This document shows, piece after piece, positions 36,701 through 46,097 of a DNA stretch of 64,000 bases. The position numbers and the translations under genes are program-made. The first letter of the stretch is position 1; every line of letters begins with the position of its first letter. The DNA comes from Mactromeris polynyma (taxonomy: Eukaryota; Mollusca; Bivalvia; Venerida; Mactridae). The notes under the pieces were generated by a model that worked only from the letters and a program-made list of their open reading frames with translations, ran no database searches and was not told the DNA's origin. Where the stretch lies: the NCBI GenBank assembly GCA_032209605.1, contig JASFXZ010000003.1:10852807-10916806 (forward strand). Direction: 5' to 3'.

Positions 36701-39700
36701 CTGAAAGTTTGATATATTCTGTGTTAGATAATGTAAACATGTTTTATTACAGACAATTTGATGCCCCATCGATACATCAATTTAGTTAAGGTCATCTCGA
36801 TCTGCTATTAACATTATTTTAATTTTGAAAGTAGATTTAAGCTTAAATGCTATATGCATAAATGTAAAACAAAACAAAATTCTGTGAATTTCTTGTAGCT
36901 GTTTATTACATTACTTTATTCTACATATCTGATTAGTACATAGATGCTTTCCTAAACAAGAAATATCACAAAATGAGAAGTGAAATGTTAATTTTCATTT
37001 ACTGGTCATTTTGGTACGGTTAACGTTTTTCATGAAGGAAGTTTATATAGTTTTTTTTCCGCATTATAGTACAGATTGAATCAATACAAGTTTCAATTGC
37101 ATTTGGAGAAATGTCCATTATGGGTGAAATACCTTAAGTTCTAATTTGCATTTGTTTTAATCTTTTGCAACTATGGTACATGTATGTATAGTCCGTAGGT
37201 CTATTTGAGACATATACTATAAGTACAAAAGTTTTAAGCTCTTGTATATTAGTCTTCATCAATTCTGCTGTTTTATGTTATGTGTTATGTTATGTATTGC
37301 AACTAGCAATGTCTTTTTTATCTACGTTGTTGCACAAGGTTCTCTGAAAGTTAAAGTTACATATATCTCAAATTAATGTGGTAAAGTTACTTAATTCTAT
37401 TAAAATGTTTTAACTTGGATAGATAGTGTTGTGACATGTAAAGTGGGTACACAAAACCCAATCATAAACATGGTAATAATTCAGATATTGACTTGAATTG
37501 TGTCTTATTAGATAAATTGTTTGACGATACACTCATTTGTATAGTCCGTAGGCCCTACATTGTTATAACATAAAATTGTGCTTGGTAAATTCATTAGAAA
37601 GAATATAAAGTTACAACTTTTCACACAACTATTTCTGGGTCTTGTTATAGACTGAAGATTAAATTTGACCAATTCTAACTTCTAGTTTTACAACAACACT
37701 AATTGAAAGTGACCACTTAGTTTCTGTTTTTATACCAATATCAGTAACACCATTGTATAATATAGACTAGAAGTGAATAAATCACAAAAACATGTTTAAC
37801 ATGCTGTTGATAGGTTGTTGATAGTATTTCAACAAAAAAGAAGTTGTTGAAACCGTTCTTATGTTTCAGCTAAGCATGTTATGTTATGCCATGTATAGTC
37901 CGTAGGCCCACAAGAGTGCATAGGTTCAACTATGTATAACTCCTACACTAAGCTTTGAAATTCCGAATCCTTCAAGGAAAATTTGCTGAAGGGTTGATGC
38001 AATTGAAAAATAATTAGTACATTGTGCTACAATAAAGTTCGAAAAATGACTTTCGTGCAACACAAGTGTCCACTTTATCTTGGCCAAGCCGATTGTATTA
38101 TTCACTTGTGAGCTTTATAATACTACTTGAATCTACTTGAGGCCCTTATTCATTGATTGTAGTTAAAAACTAACTGACACTTAGCTATTAGTTGATTATT
38201 TCAAGGATCAGGATGCGTTTTGTATTGCAATACTTCTATTGTATATTTTCAGCTATTGGTGATTTAGATGACTTTGGAAATTTGCCATCAATTTCTGATA
38301 AAGACTTTGAAAAATTGAGAAAGAATGTGGAAAAGACTAAAGTTGGTCATAGGTAAGTAGTGTAGTCCACATTTTCGTAGAAAAAATGTTTTTGTGTTGT
38401 GGTCAAGGGACAGAGCAACTGAATCCTGACACAAAGATTTTTCGGGAGTTCATGACCTGAATTGAGCAGGTTTTGATTACTAATTTGTACGTTTAAAATA
38501 TTTAAATGCTTTTACAATTTTATCTTAAAAAAAATATTTCATTACAATTGAGTCATAAAAGGTGTATTAACCATTCTTGCAGGGCTGTTTACAAATTTGT
38601 ATCTTGATGTGATAACATTTTGACTAGAGCCATGTCCATTTATCAGAATGTGTATTAAAGTAAGTGCTATTTTTTTAACTTCAGTGAGAAAACTTATGAA
38701 AAAACTGAAGGTGGCAATCCCAACATGTTGTCAGTGAAAGCATCCACAGCGCTGGTAAATAGTCCAAAGAGAGGCCAGAAGAAGGAAGACGGTTGGAAGG
38801 AAGTCATCAGAAAGTGAGTGCTGCAAATATTAGATATTATACATGTATATGCAGTAAACTCTTCGGGGATTGTAAAATTTAAACTGTTTATTCATGGTTG
38901 ACTACCTGGTACCAATTGGAAGTAGAAAGTTAGCATAACATGCTTGTTTAAGAAATGTGCATAGTGTGTTCAAGCCCAGTGTTGAGATTGGTTAGATCAT
39001 GAACCTCACAATGTATGAACTTGGCATAATAACTGGTTGGTATCCTAGGAAACGGTCATTGAGAGTGATAAGTATAAATCTCTTGTGGTTGAGCGGTTAA
39101 GGCAATCGCCTTGGGAGCATAAGGTCAAAGGTTTGATTCCCTGTATGGGCCCGTTATGATATTGCCAGTTAGTGAGCCACCAACTAGTTAAATAACGATT
39201 ACTGTTTGCCTTCCTGTCTGGTGCCTGGCATTAAAGGATAAAAATCATGAAGTAAATGTGCTTGGAAAGAAGGTGTCTTGTAAGTCAGAAATGGCTAGTC
39301 CTTTCATTAATCAGTATGGCAACCATGACTGCTACTCAAGACTTGTACAACCCACAGGTGCTATGAATATGCTTACAAATGTTACTGTTACCTATCAATG
39401 CATTTGTTTATGAGTTTATGCCTAAAATATTCTGACTAATCTGTTTTTACTTTTAGATCAAAGAAGGTTCCAGTACCCGCATCAGCCATCAGTCGTGTGA
39501 TTGGACGAGGTGGTAGTAATATAAATGCTATCAGAGAAGTGTCTGGAGCCAATATTGATGTGGAGAAAAATAAAGGATCTGGTGATAGAACCATCACAAT
39601 AAAGTAAGTTGTTATAACACAATATGATTATATACCTGTGACCTTTTAATAATAAAATACAGTGAAACTTCCCTTTAAGACCACCTGATTAATAAGACTA

Positions 39701-42700
39701 TTTTTTAAGCTCGACTAATCGAAAAATTGCGAGAGCTATTGTACTTGCCCTAGCGTCTACGTCCAACCTTTATTCAAGTTTGGCATGCAAGTACAATCAA
39801 GGCCACATTGCAGTAACCACTGTATGTATTTGGATTGAAACTTCACATAAGGCCTCCCAGTCATCAAACCTCCTACAATAACTAAGTTAGATAACGCTTG
39901 CTTGAATAATTTGAAAGCTATGGCCCTTGATATATAAGAATCTCTCATGTTTAAGATTCTTTATCCCATACTGATAAAGAATATACATGTATGAATCTAA
40001 TACAGTCACAATGACAACATCAAATAGTCGAGCATGCATCTTACAGACAGCTCTTTTCCATACTTTAACTGGATAATGACTAATGAGTCCTATTCACAAC
40101 TTATACCAACTTTCTTCAAAAGAATGGTAGTCTTGTATTTTGGTTTCACTGTATCATACATAATCATAATTTTTGTAAACTCAGATTTCGATTATGTTAA
40201 AAATTTCTGTTCTGATCCAACCAAATTCTTTTTAAGCGTTGCTACAATTATTGAGGGTCTGCGCTTCAGGCTTGATTACTAAGTTTTATAAGTCTTTATA
40301 ATTGTCGTTTGCAGCTGTTATATTACATTACATGTTATACTCTTCATGTCTTAAGTGAACATTTAGCTGTTGACTTAGTTATTGTAGGGATGTGGAAAAT
40401 TAGTGCCCTGTTAATGGCTGATCATTCCTATATATAGCGACAATAATTAGTATATTCAATATTTGGTATCAATTTTATATTTCCATTGTTTATTGAAATT
40501 GTTTGTTTTTTATGTTTACAGGGGTTCTGCTGAGGCAACCAGACAGGCTCATGCCTTGATCACTGCTCTCATTACTGATCCAGACAAAGAATTGAATGAA
40601 CTAATTCCAAAAGCGAAGCAGAAGCCACCTCCAGTTGATAACAAAAGTCTTTATTTTATTCCTCCGAGTGATGCACCATCACCTGTACCTGGAAATTCCA
40701 CTCAAGTATCTGGTAACTCTCAGTCAAAGTCATCCAATAAGACTTTGGCGCCACGATTGCAACAGCAGGTTACGATGACATCTGGAAATACTGCCCGACA
40801 TGGAATTGTTGGTCAGAATAATCCAAATGTCAACATGGTTTGGGGTGGATCACCAGTCCCTGGTTCGTTATCGCCAAGAAGAAATACTAGTAAAGTTCCA
40901 GTTCCCGCTGGTGCCCCGTATTCAGTACCTACTGCATCCATGAATGGTCCTATTTCATCTGACAAGTCAAATGTTACGAGACAGTTGTTTTCTGGCATGG
41001 AAAGAAGAAGTGGTGGATTTGGTAGTCCGAATTCTGTTACAACAATCGTAACAATGTCCAATGTAGCAGCTCCAATACCAGCCTCTCCTTCAGGCTTCGG
41101 TATGCGCCCAGATGGGAGACAGATTGCTAGTCGGGGTAATGTGCCGGGGAAGCTTATACCAGGAACTGTGAAGTTGTTACAAAGGCCGGGTGCGTCAACT
41201 AAGTCGAAGCATGAGCCGCAACCTTTGCCGATTGTCCAAAATCAGTCGACCACTGCAATGACTACAATGACGGTGACATCAGTCAATAACAGCTTAAACC
41301 TGTCCAGCTCTGGTGAATATTCTCCATTCAATAACTTGTTCAGTAACAATGCTGACCAATTACTGGGTAAGAAGGATGACAACCTCAATGAAAGAATGAA
41401 TTTTGCGAGTGTGGCCGCTGCTGGTGTGGTTTCGTCCTTCTCTGGTTCTTCAATCATGTCTTTGGAACCGAATTCACCGGATCCGGCTCTGCAAGCTAAG
41501 GCACCAGGCTTTAAATTGCAGCCGAATGTCGGACCTCGTATGATGGCACCGCAGGATATGAATCAAGGTTTTAGAGTGCCAGGCTTTCCATTGCCGCCTC
41601 AGATGTTGGATATGATGCCTGGTGGTTTACAAGGCTTTCCAGGATTTCAGCCCCCACCTGTTCCTCAGTCTTTCCTAAACCAGAGCCCTAACATGTCACC
41701 TAGATCTAGTCAGTCTAGTACTGCTGGTCTATCTCCTAGGTCGAACAGCTCTGGGTTTGATCCACAATTTGTTGGAAGTCAGAAGGAAGAATATACAACT
41801 GCAGATCAGCCTATGACACTGCCTAAAATCTCAAGTTCGTTGAATCCAAATGCCCCAGATTTTACTTCCCGATCGATACCTGGTGGCAGTCCATTTCCAG
41901 GGCCAGGCGGAGGTCAGAGTTTCCCTAAAAGTTCTGGTTTTCCAGTACCTCCTGGTCCAATGTATAACCAACAAGAATTGGCTCAGTTGATGTCTGTATT
42001 GAACATGGGTTCTGGTCAAGGTAACCCACCAGGACCTCCATCAAGTCAAGGGCCAGATCCTCTCGGTGGAATATCAAGCAATCCACAGGAGTTCTTAAAT
42101 AATATGGCTAGTTTGATGCAGTATGCACAAGGTTTCAACCCATCAGGGGTACCGAGGTCATATTCTCCACTTCCTGCACAGGGTCGACCCAGCAGTGCTC
42201 CATCAGTTGGCGGCATGTTGCCTCAAGGTATGTAGCACTTGTTATTTCCCTTTTTGCTTGTCTGACCAAGTGGACCCATCCATATAAAATTGTTCATTCT
42301 GCTTAACCCTACCTGCTCCTGAAGATGGCCCCTACTCGAAAAAAGCTTCGAGGTGTATGAGTGGGTAAAATCATGTGGGCTGCATAACAATTGTTGAAAC
42401 TTAAATGACCATTAGAAGTCGTAAATAAATAATTAACAATCTTCCTAAATTTTTATGCCCCCCACGCAATTGTGCAGGGATGAGAATTTTCAGCCAATTC
42501 TACTTTTTGATACCTGCAGGCGTCAGTTTTTAGTTCGAAGTTTCAGTGTATTTCCTCATCCAGAACTTGTGTTGTTTTCTTATTGCAGACGGAGCATCAC
42601 CAACACCCATGGGTCCACCACGTGCTACATCCCCTCTCCCGCCATCTACTCCGCCCATGCAGGACATGATTCCCCAGGTGGTGGAGGACAGACGTCCGCC

Positions 42701-44834
42701 TCTACCTATTGGTGGTGAGAGAACGCAGAGAAAGGTGCCGGGACTTGCTATTGATACGGGCTTTGAATATGGTGATCAGCTGTGGAATTACCAAAATCGT
42801 AAGTGCCAAGAAAGAGAATGTAAGCTAATAACTTGGAAAAAAATGATCAGTCTATGACTTGAGTATACTTTTTATGTTGTTTTCCTAATAATGAACTGAT
42901 CGTTAGAAGTAAATTCTCACATTATTTTGAATCAACCTGTATTTCTCATGAACATTTAAATTGAAAAGTACCTATGAATGGAGTGGTTTGGCTTCGTTGG
43001 GTTCATCAACATTTGGAACGAATAAGACGACAGTAATAAAAAAAGTGAATTACTAATTCAATATCTCGCTAATAATTTGATGACACTGTAAATTTCTGAA
43101 TAAATGGGATGGAAATATATGTGATTTACAGTTATAATTGTTGATAGCTGGATTGTTATTAGTTAAGTTTTCCTAGCATTTTATATGATTTATTTTCTAG
43201 AATTTGGTGTGGATTGGAATTCCAAGGTAGCTTCACCTGGCATATCTACAGCGTCTCTTCAGACGTCTGTCATCTCGACATCTGTGATAGCTGGCAGTAC
43301 CATGTCAACTAACCCTGGTCCTGACGGCGATGCCAGGGTTCCAAATTTAGATAATCATAGTCCTGGGCATTCTGACAACAAGTCAGACCAAGTGTTTCCC
43401 CAGTATGTTCAGGTATGTATATGTGTTCAGTTGCACAGACAAAACCAATATGAGCGCTGTACGATTTCCAACGAGCGCTGTATGATTTCCAACGTCATCT
43501 TTAAGTGATGTCATTTCCAGAAAATGTCACATTGTGACGTCAACATGTACTGAAAGTAAGCAATATTTGACCCATATGGCAATATGAAAACGAAGTGACC
43601 ATATGGAGTAAAGATTGTTTCCTGCTTGTAAAAAGTGACATCACATGTTGCGTTTTCTTGAAATGACGTCACTTACATAAGAGGTTGTAAATAGCAGGGC
43701 TCATATAATGTTATATATATGAAACACTCGAATTTTATTGAATTGCAGTTATTGAATTGGATTTTATATTGTTTTATTATACCATAATGAATAGGTCTTC
43801 TTTTGCTCAAGAACGGTTGTTAACAAATTGTGAGGTTCTCAGCCAATGAAAATGTGTTTAGGAAGATATTGACCAATAGACATAGTGTACACAATGATTG
43901 TCTTCTCAACTAATTTTGAATCCATTGTAGCAAATATGTTCTTGAATGATATTTTGAAACAGTATTATGTTCTCTGTATAATCCTGTTTTGAAATGTAAG
44001 TTTTAGTATCTCTTTTATATTTGCTTTGGTACTTTTGTGCTTTTTGAATTTTATTAATTATATTTAACAATTTAAATTATCGAATTCAGATTCTTATGTT
44101 AATGCATTTTATAATTGTGCATTACAGAATTCAGGTATGCCGCTATTCAATGGGGTCGGTGGCCCTTATACATCCACAGGATATGGTAGTGGCACTGATT
44201 TACAAGGGATGTGGAGTGCGCAAATAGAAGCCCCTAATTCAGAGGAAGTTCACAAAACGGGGGTAAGTGTACTATTGAGCAAAGTATAGTGTTCAGTAGT
44301 GTTGTGTGGAGCAGCTCCGGTTTAGAGCTTGCTTGAAAAAATCTACCAAATAAAAAAATTAATAGGTCTTAACTGATGCTTAAAACTGCTTTTGAAATTT
44401 TAAGCTAATGCCTTTTAAACACGTTCAGCCAATTAACTTCACAATGTACTCCTTGACTAGCGCTAGTTTTCGAAAGCTGGTAGCCATATTTGACGCAGAA
44501 GTAATTGATTTGATAAAATTATGCTACTTTTATTATGAAATTGTATATTTTGAGTCTTTTAGACAATTTTGGTAAATTGCAATAGATTGTGGCGTTCTGA
44601 TAGCCAATGGATATTTGGCTAATCATAATTGTCGAGTATCTATCTTTAGTGAAAGTGAAAATCACATTACAGAACAAAAAGACATTTTAAGAGAGTTGGG
44701 TATTTCAAAAAGACATACCAGTCAGTAAATATTTTGCCATGTTCGTATTCATGTATCACTAAGTTGATGCGATTTGTTTCTTGAAACTCTCTAAATGATG
44801 TAATATGTTGCAGATGTGGAACTGGAATAAATGA
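6725..44834 (+). CDS. ANKHD1: MASK-family ankyrin repeat and KH domain protein, complete
   Basis: Orthologue of Drosophila mask and vertebrate ANKHD1/ANKRD17, a large scaffold/RNA-binding protein linked to receptor tyrosine kinase and Hippo/Yorkie signalling. Exons: 6725-6910, 11123-11279, 12767-12923, 14135-14285, 14840-14987, 15647-15880, 16942-17084, 17579-17768, 18210-18401, 18876-18985, 19413-19500, 20140-20267, 21024-21167, 21430-22026, 22416-22815, 23482-23891, 24971-25589, 26559-26704, 28254-28396, 29667-29772, 30185-30292, 30824-31061, 31784-31983, 32363-32577, 33752-33870, 34970-35392, 38253-38352, 38685-38813, 39457-39603, 40522-42227, 42589-42798, 43201-43412, 44128-44262, 44814-44834. 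All junctions are GT/AG and in phase; the total of 8,412 nt gives 2,803 aa, slightly longer than the roughly 2,550-2,600 aa of vertebrate forms. One orthologue probably stands for both vertebrate paralogues. Alternative exons cannot be excluded. Confidence 0.95.
7963..8102. repeat. Direct tandem duplication, 70-bp unit x2
   Basis: Two head-to-tail copies (7963-8032 and 8033-8102) beginning AAAAGGTTATGACC and ending TATGACGCA differ by only about two changes (cacgta/catgta and one A). Just before, a 23-bp phrase with 'ttttaggccttcttcca' is also doubled. It lies in MASK intron 1. Confidence 0.8.
8542..9445. mobile_element. Non-autonomous DNA transposon, 904 bp, hAT-like ends
   Basis: The ends are perfect 16-bp inverted repeats (CAGGGCTCTCACTAGG and its complement), flanked on both sides by GTGTA (8537-8541, 9446-9450). 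A CAGGG start fits hAT-like elements, though those usually duplicate 8 bp. Inside the left end a 32-bp unit is repeated, each unit holding a perfect hairpin. No transposase frame is seen; a 95-codon frame at 8987-9274 looks like noise. It lies in MASK intron 1. Confidence 0.75.
9446..11122 (+). other. Remainder of MASK intron 1
   Basis: About 1.7 kb of AT-rich intron with no repeat, RNA gene or coding sequence that I can support. Confidence 0.5.
11971..12117. mobile_element. GGGTTCCA-family MITE, copy 1
   Basis: Begins GGGTTCCATTTGACCCC and ends TGGAACCC, an inverted end. Inside are 'tttccaaaaagccacat' and 'ggtaataaatggtaaaatc', both shared with copies at 57826-58000 and 63849-64000. MASK intron 2. 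Confidence 0.65.
13808..13860. repeat. Short tandem duplication (~27 bp x2)
   Basis: The phrase ACAGTTGGTCAATTATTTT occurs twice in tandem, differing downstream by one base. MASK intron 3. Confidence 0.6.
14600..14760. mobile_element. SINE-tail-like dispersed repeat
   Basis: Shares the phrases 'ctggttagtaacc' and 'gatgaatataagttgt' with repeats at 1793-1990, 19640-19850, 22880-23170 and 38935-39075. Diverged, ends uncertain. MASK intron 4. Confidence 0.35.
15211..15495. repeat. TTATGCCC-type dispersed repeat, copy 1
   Basis: Starts TTATGCCC, has 'tgtccgtctgt', 'gattgggcacataagcata' and 'ggcgttcatgttc'. The same order of phrases occurs at 18601-18820 and 31181-31470. MASK intron 5. Confidence 0.6.
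16011..16308. mobile_element. hAT-like MITE, 298 bp
   Basis: Inverted ends CAGTGTTTTCCCTG and CAGGGAAAACACTG, with TTGTTA directly outside both (16005-16010 and 16309-16314). No reading frame. MASK intron 6. Confidence 0.7.
17325..17412. repeat. Tandem repeat of 'agatttgaaccagattt', x3
   Basis: Three spaced copies of AGATTTGAACCAGATTT, the first and third each preceded by TGGCCCTTA. MASK intron 7. Confidence 0.7.
18601..18820. repeat. TTATGCCC-type dispersed repeat, copy 2
   Basis: Contains 'gtccgtcc', 'attgggcacataagtatta', 'cgcttgaaaagcccatagtg' and ends near 'ctatggacacatcta'. Parallel to copies 1 and 3. MASK intron 9. Confidence 0.6.
19640..19850. mobile_element. SINE-tail-like dispersed repeat
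   Basis: Shares 'gaacttcacaatg', 'tagtaatccagg' and 'gatcaataagttgtaac' with the related copies named at 14600-14760. MASK intron 11; ends not defined. Confidence 0.35.
22880..23170. mobile_element. SINE-tail-like dispersed repeat
   Basis: Contains 'ctggttattaatccagg' and 'acaagttgtaacatgttg', plus 'gaggttgaaccactgac' at the left. Same diverged family; MASK intron 15. Confidence 0.35.
24607..24856. mobile_element. MITE, 250 bp, TACTTAA ends
   Basis: The left end TACTTAACACCATTAAAAAC and the right end (complement, TACTTAAAGCCATTAAAAAC) match over about 26 bp with two or three differences, next to TA on each side. No reading frame. The TA site suggests a Tc1/mariner-type origin. MASK intron 16. 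Confidence 0.65.
27790..28050. repeat. Dispersed repeat fragment of uncertain type
   Basis: Contains 'cttggtgaaaatgtttgtgggcat' and 'cgggagttatcaccctttga', a pattern I associate with repeats of molluscan genomes. Inference only; MASK intron 18. Confidence 0.35.
28643..28951 (-). pseudogene. Truncated non-LTR retrotransposon (LINE), end of reverse transcriptase
   Basis: A 102-codon frame with [18 protein letters not shown] followed by '[24 protein letters not shown]', the conserved region after the reverse transcriptase palm in CR1/L2-like LINE proteins. An in-frame TAA lies just upstream, so the copy is 5'-truncated, as most LINE copies are. No catalytic motif is present. MASK intron 19, opposite strand. 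Confidence 0.75.
31181..31470. repeat. TTATGCCC-type dispersed repeat, copy 3
   Basis: Contains 'gtccatctgtgtcc', 'tggggcacatatgcatag', 'cgcttgaaaagctcatagtg' and ends 'gcatctagttt'. A separate piece of its tail (ggacatccatattctatgg) lies at about 31570-31605. MASK intron 22. Confidence 0.6.
32690..32780 (-). mobile_element. Possible tRNA-derived SINE head
   Basis: On the minus strand a box-B-like GGTTCAAGCTC follows a short tRNA-like stretch. No full cloverleaf. MASK intron 24. Confidence 0.3.
32811..33208. mobile_element. MITE, 398 bp, TAGGGGTGAGAC ends
   Basis: Inverted ends TAGGGGTGAGAC and GTCTCACCCCTA. The flanks ATGTTAAAG (left) and ATGTTAAG (right) look like an 8-9 bp target duplication, as expected for hAT-like elements. 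The core is AT-rich with 'tatcacgatat' stretches. MASK intron 24. Confidence 0.65.
35694..38092. mobile_element. Large non-autonomous inverted-repeat element, 2.4 kb
   Basis: The ends are perfect inverted repeats of about 26 bp beginning TCGGCTTGGCCAAGATAAAG, flanked by TTGTAT on both sides (35688-35693 and 38093-38098). The 2,399-bp interior is AT-rich and has no frame over about 60 codons on either strand. It carries six copies of a GTATAGTCCGTAGGCCC-type motif. It fills most of MASK intron 26. I cannot assign it to a known superfamily. Confidence 0.8.
38935..39075. mobile_element. SINE-tail-like dispersed repeat
   Basis: Contains 'gaacctcacaatg', 'actggttggtatcc' and 'gagagtgataagtataa', the same order as in the copy at 1793-1990. 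It abuts the tRNA-like element that follows. Confidence 0.4.
39078..39250 (+). mobile_element. tRNA-derived SINE
   Basis: A good box A (TGGTTGAGCGGTTAAGG, about 39085-39101) and box B (GGTTTGATTCC, about 39129-39139) at tRNA spacing, followed by an unrelated body ('gtgagccaccaactag'). No acceptor-stem pairing, so a SINE head and not a working tRNA gene. MASK intron 28. Confidence 0.6.
39655..39705. mobile_element. Truncated pogo-like MITE end
   Basis: TACAGTGAAACTTCC followed by 'ttaagaccacctgattaataagac' matches the left end of the elements at 570 and 59175, then stops where the next repeat starts. MASK intron 29. Confidence 0.5.
39707..40055. repeat. Dispersed repeat with TAGTCGAGC ends
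   Basis: Left AAGCTCGACTA and right TAGTCGAGC are inverted; beyond the right one is 'atcttacagacagctctt'. I associate this end sequence with abundant bivalve repeats, from memory only. MASK intron 29. Confidence 0.5.
42589..44834 (+). other. ANKHD1: MASK C-terminal end (exons 31-34) with 7-codon last exon
   Basis: Pro-rich exon 31 leads to short conserved-looking stretches (QLWNYQN, FGVDWNS) and ends in exon 34, which encodes only MWNWNK and the TGA stop. The acceptor (tatgttgcag) and phase 0 both fit. A tiny terminal coding exon followed by a long 3' UTR is unusual but is the only in-phase way to close the frame that I could find. Confidence 0.8.
43452..43702. mobile_element. MITE with four CRE-like palindromes
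   Basis: The ends are inverted over about 45 bp with mismatches (GAGCGCTG at left, CAGGGCTC at right); a 21-bp unit is doubled at the left. Inside the arms are TGATGTCA (43506), TGACGTCA (43535), TGACATCA (43636) and TGACGTCA (43664). Flanking ATAT on each side may be the target duplication. MASK intron 32. Confidence 0.55.
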
Positions 44835-46097
44835 CGTATGGCTCACTGAGTGTGGTGGAGAAGTGTACCTAGAGAAGTGTGCGGACTGTGTTATGGTCAT
44901 GGTTTGAGATCAACTTGTCACAATATTGCTGGATTTTGTCCTATCACATTTTGATTTACTGTTTTATTCCATCTTTTCTTCATTTCTATCCATTTTCCAA
45001 CAAGTGACAGATAGTAGATGGTAGAATATATTCACCTTTGGTTCTGTGCCTGCTGTTTCCTTTTTTGATTATAGAATGTTATGTATTGGTCAGTATGTTC
45101 TGACCTTGGATTGGTTCCAGTCGGCAATAACTGCATGGTTGACTATTTAATATTGCTGTGTCATCAGAAATTAATGACATATTTATCTGTCACGAGCCGA
45201 CTGCTCTGGCAATGTGTTTTGGGCTGGAGATATTAAAGCCTTGTTACCGAAGTGGTATTCCAAGATGTCGCTAAGGTAGTTACTGACTTTGTATAGAAGC
45301 TCCATGGTGGACGTGATTTGCTTGAAGAATTACAATGTAGTTGTATCGTGTATGTAAAAATAGTTTGTGATCAATTAATACGATGATGATTTTATTTCAA
45401 AGCTTAACGGATACTTTACAATGAATATTCAAAGTGTTTTCTTTCAATGAAACATAGATGTTGTTTTTCAACCTTTGTGATATTGAATTTCGAAAATGTT
45501 AGTGCTCATTTCTTGTTATATGGCTAGATAAGCTGTGTCGAGGATTGGGGGTCCTCTGGTGGTGATTTCTGTATGATTGATTGCCTAGCATTTTCCTTCT
45601 GGTTATAGAGAATGTATGTTGTATTCTATTCTGATAACATTGATTAAATATTGCATTGATTAAATCTTTGTTCATTTTTGATGAATCCCTCCAAATTGTT
45701 TCAGTATGTTGTTAAACCAAGAAAATGAATCGCGCTTGAATTGTGTTTTTCATGATTGGCATCTTTCCGTGAAATTATTTAGCAGCAAGTGTTCACACGT
45801 AATTATTAGTATGTTGATGTAAGTCCGTAAATTAAAATAGCCACAAAAATGTCCGATTTATGAAAAATGTGAAACATAGTTTCGCAAACAATTCTAGGTT
45901 TATAGTCTATAACATATCGTAACATTGCAAAACATAGTAATAAAAAATGTCCTATTAGTTGATCTGCGATTAGAAAAGTAGATGTACAGCAGGTGTGAGA
46001 GCAGGGTCCTTCAAAAGTAGACTGACCATTGGGAGATGTACCAACTGGGACTTACAAACAGTGTTGGAGAAAATGAGAATATAAGTGACTGAATAAA
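44835..46097 (+). other. ANKHD1: MASK 3' UTR
   Basis: About 1.26 kb without a gene after the stop, AT-rich, reaching the AATAAA at 46092-46097. An earlier AATAAA near 45940 may give a shorter form. No reading frame is supported here. Confidence 0.6.
46092..46097 (+). terminator. Poly(A) signal AATAAA (MASK)
   Basis: AATAAA on the plus strand, followed by AT-rich sequence; the last signal before the convergent POLB gene begins to terminate from the other side. Confidence 0.5.

Larger units (their letters stand above)
32363..38352 (+). other. ANKHD1: MASK basic/charged region (exons 24-27)
   Basis: About aa 1666-1950. Exon 24 encodes a helical segment ([19 protein letters not shown]) running into a Lys/Arg cluster ([14 protein letters not shown]), a likely nuclear localisation signal. 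Exons 25-26 are acidic/Ser-Lys rich and poorly conserved. Exon 27 holds a short conserved patch, [18 protein letters not shown]. The intron between exons 26 and 27 carries the 2.4-kb inverted-repeat element. Confidence 0.85.
38685..42227 (+). other. ANKHD1: MASK KH domain and start of C-terminal tail (exons 28-30)
   Basis: The KH domain spans about aa 1996-2062, shared by exons 29 and 30. The RNA-binding GXXG loop is GRGG (about aa 2010-2013) in [20 protein letters not shown]; the helix after it continues into [17 protein letters not shown]. The preceding exon 28 ends with [12 protein letters not shown], the usual lead-in. Exon 30 is unusually large (1,706 nt) and continues into a Ser/Pro/Gly/Asn-rich tail. 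Confidence 0.93.

Noticed and set aside
39078..39160. Functional tRNA gene
   Set aside because: Box A and box B are present but the acceptor arms do not pair and an unrelated body follows; better read as a SINE.
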